Under the pieces are notes generated by a model. It searched no databases. It had not been told where the DNA came from and saw nothing but the letters and a program-made list of their open reading frames with translations. The position numbers and the translations under genes are program-made. DNA of 30,962 nt from Phocaeicola plebeius (GTDB lineage Bacteria; Bacteroidota; Bacteroidia; Bacteroidales; Bacteroidaceae): NCBI GenBank assembly GCA_004558305.1, contig SFDG01000021.1, positions 1-30,962 of the forward strand, written 5' to 3'. Positions 7,482 to 15,749 of this stretch are shown piece by piece. Each line of letters opens with the position of its first letter. Positions within the stretch are counted from its first letter, which is position 1.

Positions 7482-8555
7482 ATGAAACATTGGCTATCAT
7501 GCGGAGCGGCAGCCTGCCTGCTGCTGCTCGTCGGCTGCTCGCAACAAGCGGAAAAATCAGTACAGCCTACTGCCGTCAAACTGGAAAAGGTGGAATCGGC
7601 CGATCATCTGATCCAACTGGAATATCCCGGAAAGGTGAAAGCCGCACAGGATGTCAGCTTGTCCTTCAAGGTCAGCGGAACCTTGCAGAAAATCCTCGTC
7701 AACGACGGACAACAGGTACGTGCAGGCCAGTTGCTGGCCTATCTGGACCCGGCTGACTACCAGGCACAACTGGATGCCACCGAAGCGGAATACCTGCAGG
7801 TGAAGGCAGATGCAGAACGGGTGATGAAGTTGTATCAGGAGGAAGTGACCACCGCCAGTGCCAACGACAAGGCCACCTACGGACTCCAGCAGATTACTGC
7901 CAAGTACAAGCACCACCAGGACGAGCTGCGCTATACCCGTCTGTATGCCCCTTTTGACGGGTACATCCAAAAACGGCTCTACGAGGAGCACGAAACCGTG
8001 GGGGCCGGTATGCCGGTACTGGCCATGGTCGGTTCGGGACTGCCCGAAGTGGAAATCAACCTGCCGGCTGCCGAATACGTCCGCCGCTCCACTTTCAGCA
8101 CCTACTCCTGCACCTTCGATGTATATCCCGGCCAGGTATATCCTCTGCAGGCCTTGAGCATCACGCCCAAGGCCAATGCCAACCAGCTGTACACCATGCG
8201 GCTGCAGCTGCAACGGGTGCCCGACCTGCCCTTGCCTTCTCCCGGACTGAACACCATGGTCAACATCGGATGCAAGACCGACAGCACGCAGACCCTGCTG
8301 TCCGTTCCTTCACAGGCCTTGCTGCACAAGGACCGGCGCACCTGCGTCTTTGTGTTCTCTCCGACCGACCATACCGTACGGGCCTGCGAAGTGGCGGTGA
8401 TACGCCTCACCTCAGACGGAAAGGCCATTGTGCGCAGCGAAGGCCTGAAAGCCGATGACGAGGTGGTGGCCGCTGGTGTCCACCACATCCTGGACGGAGA
8501 AACGGTCCGCCCGCTCGCCGCAGTCCGTGAAACCAACGTAGGAGGATTGTTATGA
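7482..8555 (+). CDS. RND efflux periplasmic adaptor (membrane fusion protein), lipoprotein
   Basis: The 357-aa adaptor links an RND pump to an outer-membrane channel. The lipoprotein signal ends in the lipobox LVGC with Cys19 as anchor. The barrel-sandwich half-motifs are visible: VSFKVSGTLQKILVNDGQQVRAGQLLAYLDP appears in part as LSFKVSGTL...GQQVRAGQLLA, and TRLYAPFDGYIQ lies near residue 155. A short coiled-coil hairpin sits between them (~92-145), followed by a beta-barrel and a membrane-proximal domain (VPSQALL). I took the ATG at 7482 rather than 7323: the longer frame starts inside DUF2461 and upstream of the promoter, and only the later start gives a signal peptide. Its stop overlaps the start of the pump gene by 4 bp (ATGA). 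Confidence 0.93.
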   Translation: MKHWLSCGAAACLLLLVGCSQQAEKSVQPTAVKLEKVESADHLIQLEYPGKVKAAQDVSLSFKVSGTLQKILVNDGQQVRAGQLLAYLDPADYQAQLDATEAEYLQVKADAERVMKLYQEEVTTASANDKATYGLQQITAKYKHHQDELRYTRLYAPFDGYIQKRLYEEHETVGAGMPVLAMVGSGLPEVEINLPAAEYVRRSTFSTYSCTFDVYPGQVYPLQALSITPKANANQLYTMRLQLQRVPDLPLPSPGLNTMVNIGCKTDSTQTLLSVPSQALLHKDRRTCVFVFSPTDHTVRACEVAVIRLTSDGKAIVRSEGLKADDEVVAAGVHHILDGETVRPLAAVRETNVGGLL

Positions 8556-11500
8556 TAGACATCAGCAAATGGGCATTCGGCAACCGCAACCTGATTCGGT
8601 TTCTCATAGCGGTGCTGCTGGTCGGCGGCATCCTGTCCTGCTACGAGATGAGCAAGCTCGAAGACCCTGAAATCAAGGTGAAACTGGCGATGGTGGTGAC
8701 GCCCTACCCCGGTGCGTCGGCCCACCAAGTGGAACTGGAGGTGACGGATGTGCTGGAAAAGAGCATCCGCAACATGGGCCACGTGGACAACATCGAAAGC
8801 TATTCGATGAACGACCTCTCGCTGATCCAGGTGGAACTGACCACCACAACCCAGGACAACGAGGTGGAGCAATGCTGGGACATGCTGCGCCGTCGCGTGA
8901 ACGATGCCCGCGCCTCCCTGCCGCAAGGCATCCAGGGACCGATGGTGAAGGACGATTTCGGCAATGTGTACGGCATGTTCTATGCCCTGACCGGTGACGG
9001 CCTTTCCGACCGGGAACTGGCCAATTATGCCGAACTGCTGAAACGGGAAGTCATCGACCTGGAAGGAGTGGAACGGGTGGAACTGTACGGCAAGCGTTCG
9101 GAGTGCATCAACATTTCTTTGCTGCAGGACCGCATGGCCAATCTGGGCGTGAAGCCTGCCGAAGTGCTGGCCACCCTGAACGGGCAGAATGCCACTGCCT
9201 ACAGCGGCTATTATGACAACGGCGACCAGCGTATTCGGGTGACGGTCAGCGACCGTTTCCGCACCGTGGAGGACATCGGACGAATGATCATCCAAGGGCA
9301 CGACGAGGACCAGCTGCGCATGGCGGACATTGCCCATATCGAGAAGGGCTACGAACAGCCGGTGCGCAACGAGATGACCTACGACGGCGAACAGGCCATC
9401 GGCCTGCTGATTGCTGCTTCTTCCTCGTCGGACATCGTGAAGGTGGGGGCCGCCGTGGAGCGGACATTCGCCGAGGTGAAAGCCTCCCGTTTCCCGGCCG
9501 GCGTGGACTACCACAAGGTCTTCTACCAGCCCGAACGCGTGGGCGAATCCTTGGGAACCTTCGTCATCAACCTGATTGAATCGGTCGTCATCGTGGTGGT
9601 CATCCTGATGCTGACCATGGGGTTCAAGAGCGGCATGATCATCGGCATCTGCCTGGTGGTGACCGTTCTCGGCTCGTTCCTTTTCCTGCAAGGGGCCGGG
9701 GGAACCATGCAACGGGTGTCGCTGGCCTCGTTCGTACTGGCCATGGGGATGCTGGTGGACAATGCCATCGTCATCGTGGACGGTATACTGGTGGACATGA
9801 AAGCCGGCAAGCCCCGCATGGAGGCACTGACCGCCATCGGCCGCCAGACAGCCTTGCCGCTGCTGGGAGCTACCCTGATTGCCATCATCGCCTTCCTGCC
9901 CATCTACCTCTCGCCCGATACGGCAGGGGTCTATACCCGCGACCTGTTCATCGTGCTGGCCGTGTCCTTGTTGCTGAGCTGGATTCTCGCACTGACTCAT
10001 GCACCGCTCATGGCCAACCAGTATCTCCGGCCGACACCTGCGCCGCAGCAGGGGGAAGGAACGCCGCACTACGACGGGAAGGTATATGCCGCCCTGCGCC
10101 GTGTCCTCCATTTCGGCCTCACCCACCGCTGGACAGCGGTATTCATCGTCGTGGGACTGCTGGTGCTGTCCGGTATCGGGTTCCGCTTCATGCGGCAAGG
10201 ATTCTTCCCGGACATGGTCTACGACCAGCTCTACATGGAATACAAGTTGCCCGAAGGCACCAACTATACCCAGGTGGAAAAAGACCTGCAGGACATCGAA
10301 GCCTATCTGAAGACCCGCCCGGAAGTGACCCATGTCACCGCCTCCCTCGGCGGCACGCCGGGACGGTACAACCTGGTGCGCAGTGTCGCCAACCCCTCGT
10401 TGGCCTACGGAGAACTGATTATCGACTTCACATCGGCAGAAACGCTGGTGGAGAATCTGGAGGATATCCAGACCTACCTGTCCGACCATTACCCGAATGC
10501 CTATGTCAAGCTGAAACGGTATAACCTGATGTTCAAGAAATACCCCATCGAGGCACAGTTCCTCGGTCCCGACCCTGCCGTTTTGCACCAGCTGGCCGAC
10601 AGTGCCCGGAGCATCATGGAGCAGTCGGAGGCGGTACGCCTCATCACGACCGACTGGGATCCGCAGATTCCGGTACTCACCATCGAATACGACCAGGCAG
10701 CCGCCCGCGCACTGGGACTGAGCCGCACGGATGTCAGCTACTCGCTGCTCACGGCCTGCGGTGGTCTGCCCATCGGCTCCTTCTACGAAGGCATTCACCG
10801 CAATACCCTCTACGTGAAGTGCCTTGACGAAAACGGCCGGCCGATAGAGGACCTGGGCAACACACAAGTCTTCTCGACCCTGCCGTCGCTGAACGGACTG
10901 CTGAGCGAAGAAACCTTCGTGAAACTGCGCTCCGGCAAGCTGAGCAAGGAAGAACTCATCGAGCAACTGATGGGAAGCACTCCCCTGAAGCAGATCAGCA
11001 AGCGGATTGACCTGCGTTGGGAAGACCCGGTCGTTCCTCGCTACAACGGCCAGCGCAGCCAGCGGATGCAATGCACCCCGGCTGCCGACATGGAGACGGA
11101 AGCTGCCCGGCAGGCCATCGTCCGGCAGATAGAAAGCATCCCCCTGCCGGAAGGCTACTCCTTGCAATGGCAGGGCGAACGCAAGGCCAGCACACAATCC
11201 ATGAAGTACCTGTTCAAGAACTTCCCGATGGCGATTATCCTGATGATTGCCATCCTGATTCTGTTGTTCAAGGACTACCGGAAACCGGCCATCATCTTCT
11301 GCTGCATCCCCACCGTCATCATCGGTGTGGTGGCCGTCATGCTGCTCACGGGCAAGACTTTCAACTTTGTGGCCATTGTCGGGACCTTGGGCCTGATTGG
11401 TATGCTGCTGAAAAACGGCATCGTGCTGATGGATGAAATCACGCTCCAACTAAGCCAAGGGGTTCCTCCCGTAACGGCTTTGATTGATAGTGCACAGAGC

Positions 11501-11683
11501 CGTCTGCGGGCTGTGAGCATGGCTGCCCTGACCACCATCCTGGGCATGATTCCGCTCCTGCCCGATGCCATGTTCGGCTCATTGGCAGCCAGCATCATGG
11601 GCGGACTGACGGTCAGCACCCTCATCACGCTGGTCTTCATTCCCATCCTGTATGCCTTGTTCTTCGGCATCCGGAACGAATAA
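8552..11683 (+). CDS. RND family efflux permease (AcrB/HAE1-like)
   Basis: The product is a 1043-aa proton-driven inner-membrane pump, a normal length for the family. The N-terminal transmembrane helix (NRNLIRFLIAVLLVGGILSCYEM) and the first periplasmic porter loops are followed by a membrane block at ~335-510. A second porter region and a second membrane block (~870-1040) follow, including GMLLKNGIVLMDEI and the closing PILYALFFGIRNE. In TM4 the AcrB Asp-Asp pair reads Asp403-Asn404 (MLVDNAIVIVDG); Lys954 matches the TM10 lysine of the proton relay. It is translationally coupled to the adaptor by a 4-bp overlap and is followed after 11 bp by the HTCS gene. No TolC-type channel is encoded nearby. 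The substrate cannot be read from sequence. Confidence 0.94.
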   Translation: MIDISKWAFGNRNLIRFLIAVLLVGGILSCYEMSKLEDPEIKVKLAMVVTPYPGASAHQVELEVTDVLEKSIRNMGHVDNIESYSMNDLSLIQVELTTTTQDNEVEQCWDMLRRRVNDARASLPQGIQGPMVKDDFGNVYGMFYALTGDGLSDRELANYAELLKREVIDLEGVERVELYGKRSECINISLLQDRMANLGVKPAEVLATLNGQNATAYSGYYDNGDQRIRVTVSDRFRTVEDIGRMIIQGHDEDQLRMADIAHIEKGYEQPVRNEMTYDGEQAIGLLIAASSSSDIVKVGAAVERTFAEVKASRFPAGVDYHKVFYQPERVGESLGTFVINLIESVVIVVVILMLTMGFKSGMIIGICLVVTVLGSFLFLQGAGGTMQRVSLASFVLAMGMLVDNAIVIVDGILVDMKAGKPRMEALTAIGRQTALPLLGATLIAIIAFLPIYLSPDTAGVYTRDLFIVLAVSLLLSWILALTHAPLMANQYLRPTPAPQQGEGTPHYDGKVYAALRRVLHFGLTHRWTAVFIVVGLLVLSGIGFRFMRQGFFPDMVYDQLYMEYKLPEGTNYTQVEKDLQDIEAYLKTRPEVTHVTASLGGTPGRYNLVRSVANPSLAYGELIIDFTSAETLVENLEDIQTYLSDHYPNAYVKLKRYNLMFKKYPIEAQFLGPDPAVLHQLADSARSIMEQSEAVRLITTDWDPQIPVLTIEYDQAAARALGLSRTDVSYSLLTACGGLPIGSFYEGIHRNTLYVKCLDENGRPIEDLGNTQVFSTLPSLNGLLSEETFVKLRSGKLSKEELIEQLMGSTPLKQISKRIDLRWEDPVVPRYNGQRSQRMQCTPAADMETEAARQAIVRQIESIPLPEGYSLQWQGERKASTQSMKYLFKNFPMAIILMIAILILLFKDYRKPAIIFCCIPTVIIGVVAVMLLTGKTFNFVAIVGTLGLIGMLLKNGIVLMDEITLQLSQGVPPVTALIDSAQSRLRAVSMAALTTILGMIPLLPDAMFGSLAASIMGGLTVSTLITLVFIPILYALFFGIRNE

Positions 11684-11694
11684 CCCCAGCCGTC

Positions 11695-14600
11695 ATGAAT
11701 GCCCGGAAACTCCCCCTTCTGATGGTTCTGCTCCTGCTGTTATGGTCGGGAACGGCAGGTGCAGTCCATCCCTTCTACAACTACAAGCAGCTGTCCATCC
11801 AGCAGGGATTTCCTGCTGAGGTCACTGCACTCTACGACAACGGTGACGGCTCGATATGGATAGGAACCGCATTGGGCTTATACCGCTTCAACGGCGTTTC
11901 GGTCCAACGCTGTCCGGATGCCCACCCGGAGCAGCGCAGCACGCTGTACGTTAACGACATCGTGGGAGATTACCAAGGAAGGATATGGGAACTGGTGATT
12001 GACGGCGTTGGCTATTGCACCGAGGAAAACGATACGGTCCGGCTGCTGACCCTGAACGGACAGCCGGTGAAAGCCACGGCACTGAAGGCCGAGAAGGAGG
12101 AGCTATGGATTGCCACGGCAGATACCCTGCTGGTCTATGACACCCACCTGTCGCTGAAGCGCACGCTGGTCTTCAGCGACCGCCACGAGTTCCTTTATGA
12201 CGTGACGGACTATGACCCCCGCCACTACCTGGTGCGCACAGGACGGAAACAGCTCTGGCTGCTTGACAAGGAAAGCGGACGGCTGCTTCCTCCCCCTTTC
12301 CGGCCCACTGAGGGAGTCCATCACCTCTACGCAGATTCGCAGGGCTGTTTCTGGATTTCCTACTACGGCAAAGGCGTACAGCGTTTCCATCCGGACGGGA
12401 CTTCTGTCGACACATACAGCACACGGCTCTCGAACCTCAGCAACGACATCGTGCTGGACATTGCTGAATGGCTGGACTACATCTGGATTGCCACGGACGG
12501 AGGTGGTGTCAACATCCTCTCGCCGACCACGGGAGAACGGAAAATCCTCTGCAACGACAACGAGGCGATTCCTGCCAATTCAGTCACCCGCCTTTTCCCT
12601 GTCAAGAAACATCTGTGGATGGGACTGGTGCGCGAAGGCGTGTTTCGCGTAGAGAAGGGCTTCATTCACACCTATACCAAGGTGCCTGCCGGCAATTCCT
12701 CCGGACTTTCGGACAAATGCCCGCTCTGCCTGTGGGAGGATACCGACGGCAGCCTTTGGATCGGTACCGACGGCGGTGGCGTGAACCGTTTCCATCCCGC
12801 GACCCACCACTTTGAGCATTTCCCCCTCACGAAAAACGAAAAGGTGGTGTCCGTCTGCCCTTATTCCGACAGCGAGCTGCTGGTTTCCTGCTTCTCCAAG
12901 GGACTGTTCCTCCTGAACAAGTCGTCGGGGGCCTTCCGTCCTCTCCGCTGTCCTTACCCCCCGATTGAGCAAGAACTGAACCATTCCGGCTTTCCGGTCA
13001 ACCTGCGGCAAGGGAAGGACGGGCGCATCGAAATCTATGGCAAGCATATCTACCATTATCATCCTGCCACCGGGAAATGGGAAGACATGGCTCCGGTGGC
13101 CCCGCCCGTGGAACAATCGTGGGTCTGCATCGGCACCTATCGGTCGTCGCCTGTGTTCTACGACCGCAAGCATGTTTTCCTCTACCATGAAGACGAGCAC
13201 CGCTACAGCCTCCTCACTCCGAGCGACGGCCGCCAGGTACCCGCTGCCTGCATGGACCGTAACGGCCACCTGTGGACCTCCACCCTGACCGGTATCGAAC
13301 GCACCGACCTGTCGTCGGGACGGAAAGAGAACATCGGACTGCCGGACGGCAACCATATCGTCACCTCGCTGGTGGCCGACTGCGACGGAATTATCTGGAT
13401 GGGCTGCAACGGCTATCTCTATGCCTACGACCCCGTCCTGCAGCAGTTCACCCTCTACAGCGACATGGACGGAGTGCTGCCGAATGACTTCCTGCCCAAA
13501 TGCGTGGGCAGCACGGCCGACGGCAATGTCTACCTCGGCGGCTCCGAAGGACTGGTACGCATCGACAAATCGCTCATCCCCGCCACCTCGGCCGATGACA
13601 TCGGCTTCCGTCTGAGCGAACTGCAGACCGACGGGAAAAACATGCCCCTGCCACTGGACGGCCGGCTGGAACTCCCCTATAACTTCTCCTCTCTCCAGGT
13701 ACAGTCCGTCCCGACGGGAGAGGACAACCTGCGGAAACGCATCTACCGGTTCCACCTGAAGGGAAAGAACAACGAACACATCGAAACGGTACGCCCCTCC
13801 TTGTCCATTCCCACCCTGCCTCCGGGCAATTACCAGCTGCGCATCCAGTGCTCCCGGCAGAACGGCCAATGGAGTCCGGAATATACCCTGCTCCGCATCC
13901 AGGTGCTGCAACCCTGGTGGCTGCAAAATCCCTTCCTCGTACTCTGGGGACTCCTGTTTCTCGCCCTTGCCGCCGGAGTGGCCCACGGCTACGACCTGCA
14001 CCTGAAGCGTACCTACAGCGAAAAGGAACGGCATATCTATGAGGAGAAGGTGAAGGGACTTATCAACATCAACCACGGGCTGCGCACCCCGCTCACCCTC
14101 ATCTACTCGCCGCTGAAGCAGCTCATCGGGAGCCGGACCCTCCCGCTGGAACACAAGAAGACCCTGCTCTCGGTCTTCAAGCAGACCCGACAGATGAAGA
14201 ACCTCATCGACATGACACTGACCCTTCGCAAGATGGAAAAGGACCCCAATCCGCTCCGCATGTCATGCCTGCCCTTCAACGAATGGCTGCGGGGCATACT
14301 GGACGATTTCCAGGGCGAGTTCTCCCTACGGAATATCACTCTGACCTTCGTCCCCGACCCGACCGTCAGCACGATGTTCTTCGATGCCAACCAGTGCGAA
14401 ATCATCCTCAACAACCTGCTCAGCAATGCGTACAAGTTCAGTCCCCGGAACAGCCTGGTAACCGTCAGCACCCGGCTGGACAGTCATGTCCGCGTGGAGG
14501 TGAAGGACCAGGGCACCGGACTCAGTCCCGATGACTTCCAGAACCTGTTCCACCGTTTCCATCAGGGAAACCATAGCGAAAAGGGGACGGGCATCGGACT

Positions 14601-15582
14601 GTCGTGTGCCAAGGAACTGGTGGAACTGCACGGCGGTGTCATCGGTGCCGCCAACAACACCGACGGGCCGGGTTCCACTTTCTTTTTCACACTGCCCTAC
14701 CGGCAACAGGCGGCCAGCATCCAGACCGAGCCGCAACCGTATCTGAACAAGACGCTCGACACTCCCCTGACGTTGCCGAAGCCTGAAACACAGATTCCGG
14801 CAGTCCGCCAGCACTCGGTCCTGGTGGTGGATGCAGACCCCGACATGCGCAGCTACCTGGTGAGCAACCTCCAGTCGATGTTCGTCCACGTGTACGAGGC
14901 GAACGACGGCAAAGAGGCCATTCCCCTGCTTACCACCCACCTGCCGCAGCTGGTGATTGCGGAGGTACGGCTTCCCCGGATGAACGGACTGGAACTGTGC
15001 AGCTACATCAAGCAAAAACCGGAACTGAACTACCTGCCCGTCATCCTGCTGACCGCAGAGGCTGACGACAGTGACATCGAAAAGGGGTATCAGACGGGGG
15101 CCGAAGCCTATATCACCAAACCGTTCGACATGGACCTGCTGCTCACTCAGCTCCAGAACATCCTGCACAACCACACCATGGTGAAGAAACACTATTCTTC
15201 GCTGAATGCTCCCATCAGCCATGCAGCGGACATGACGCCGCCGAACGAGCAGTTCCTGCTGCAGCTGCAACGCATCGTCCAAGAGAACCTGGGGAATACA
15301 GAACTGGATGTCAACTTCATTGCGCAAGCCATCGGCATGAGCCGCGCATCTTTATATAATAAGGTAAAGGGAATGCTGGAAGGAGGTATTGGAGAATACA
15401 TCCTGAAATGCCGGATCGACTATGCCCGCCGGCTCTTGGAGGAAACGGACCTGCCTGTGGCTGCAGTGGCCGAGAAAGCGGGATTCAAGCACCCGCGTAA
15501 CTTCAGTACGCTCTTTAAAACCGCCCACGGATGCAGTCCGACTGACTACCGGAAACAACACAAGAGCGCAGGGAAGGAATAA
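11695..15582 (+). CDS. Hybrid two-component system regulator (HTCS) with altered phosphorelay residues
   Basis: This 1295-aa one-protein sensor and transcription factor is of the type that controls PULs. In order it has a signal peptide, periplasmic beta-propeller repeats (IWIGT, IWIATDGGGV, LWIGTDGGGVNRF) to ~620 and a Y_Y_Y-type domain at ~630-735. A membrane helix follows at ~747-768, then HisKA (His794), an HATPase with N-box NNLLSNAYKFSP and G-box GTGIGLSCAKELVELHGG, a receiver at ~1041-1155 and an AraC-type DNA-binding domain at ~1185-1290. The residue after the H-box histidine is Gly795, not Glu/Asp. The receiver has Glu1090 where the phosphorylated Asp should be (VIAEVRLPRMNG) and Ala1047 in the acidic pocket; Thr1120 and Lys1142 are kept. 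It starts 11 bp after the RND pump, so the two are probably co-transcribed. The convergent SusC-SusD-sulfatase operon is a likely target. Confidence 0.93.
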   Translation: MNARKLPLLMVLLLLLWSGTAGAVHPFYNYKQLSIQQGFPAEVTALYDNGDGSIWIGTALGLYRFNGVSVQRCPDAHPEQRSTLYVNDIVGDYQGRIWELVIDGVGYCTEENDTVRLLTLNGQPVKATALKAEKEELWIATADTLLVYDTHLSLKRTLVFSDRHEFLYDVTDYDPRHYLVRTGRKQLWLLDKESGRLLPPPFRPTEGVHHLYADSQGCFWISYYGKGVQRFHPDGTSVDTYSTRLSNLSNDIVLDIAEWLDYIWIATDGGGVNILSPTTGERKILCNDNEAIPANSVTRLFPVKKHLWMGLVREGVFRVEKGFIHTYTKVPAGNSSGLSDKCPLCLWEDTDGSLWIGTDGGGVNRFHPATHHFEHFPLTKNEKVVSVCPYSDSELLVSCFSKGLFLLNKSSGAFRPLRCPYPPIEQELNHSGFPVNLRQGKDGRIEIYGKHIYHYHPATGKWEDMAPVAPPVEQSWVCIGTYRSSPVFYDRKHVFLYHEDEHRYSLLTPSDGRQVPAACMDRNGHLWTSTLTGIERTDLSSGRKENIGLPDGNHIVTSLVADCDGIIWMGCNGYLYAYDPVLQQFTLYSDMDGVLPNDFLPKCVGSTADGNVYLGGSEGLVRIDKSLIPATSADDIGFRLSELQTDGKNMPLPLDGRLELPYNFSSLQVQSVPTGEDNLRKRIYRFHLKGKNNEHIETVRPSLSIPTLPPGNYQLRIQCSRQNGQWSPEYTLLRIQVLQPWWLQNPFLVLWGLLFLALAAGVAHGYDLHLKRTYSEKERHIYEEKVKGLININHGLRTPLTLIYSPLKQLIGSRTLPLEHKKTLLSVFKQTRQMKNLIDMTLTLRKMEKDPNPLRMSCLPFNEWLRGILDDFQGEFSLRNITLTFVPDPTVSTMFFDANQCEIILNNLLSNAYKFSPRNSLVTVSTRLDSHVRVEVKDQGTGLSPDDFQNLFHRFHQGNHSEKGTGIGLSCAKELVELHGGVIGAANNTDGPGSTFFFTLPYRQQAASIQTEPQPYLNKTLDTPLTLPKPETQIPAVRQHSVLVVDADPDMRSYLVSNLQSMFVHVYEANDGKEAIPLLTTHLPQLVIAEVRLPRMNGLELCSYIKQKPELNYLPVILLTAEADDSDIEKGYQTGAEAYITKPFDMDLLLTQLQNILHNHTMVKKHYSSLNAPISHAADMTPPNEQFLLQLQRIVQENLGNTELDVNFIAQAIGMSRASLYNKVKGMLEGGIGEYILKCRIDYARRLLEETDLPVAAVAEKAGFKHPRNFSTLFKTAHGCSPTDYRKQHKSAGKE

Positions 15583-15642
15583 GGAGAAGAAACATTCACC
15601 TCGCATTCTGAGGATGTATCAAGATTCAGAGTCCCAAACAAA

Positions 15643-15720
15643 TTGTCATTCTGAACGCAGCGAAAAATCTGAATACATCACTAACGATTTACAGAATTTT
15701 CGCTACGTTCAGAATGACAA
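15643..15720. repeat. Interspersed palindromic repeat, copy 2
   Basis: A 78-bp inverted repeat lies in the 167-bp gap between the convergent HTCS and sulfatase genes. TTGTCATTCTGAACG pairs with CGTTCAGAATGACAA, then GCGAAAA pairs with TTTTCGC. The centre (AATCTGAATACATCACTAAC) matches copies 1 and 3. A weaker relative of the centre lies just upstream at ~15604-15632. In this place it could act as a two-way transcription stop. No gene is seen in the gap. Confidence 0.85.
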
Positions 15721-15749
15721 GCAAAATGACAAGTATTTTCTATCTTGAA

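Noticed and set aside
8102..11449. Open minus-strand frame of 1115 codons opposite the RND pump
   Set aside because: His/Gln/Asp-rich translation without any domain; shadow of the pump reading frame.
12580..14154. Open minus-strand frame of 524 codons opposite the HTCS
   Set aside because: Antisense to the beta-propeller and Y_Y_Y region; no protein-like features.
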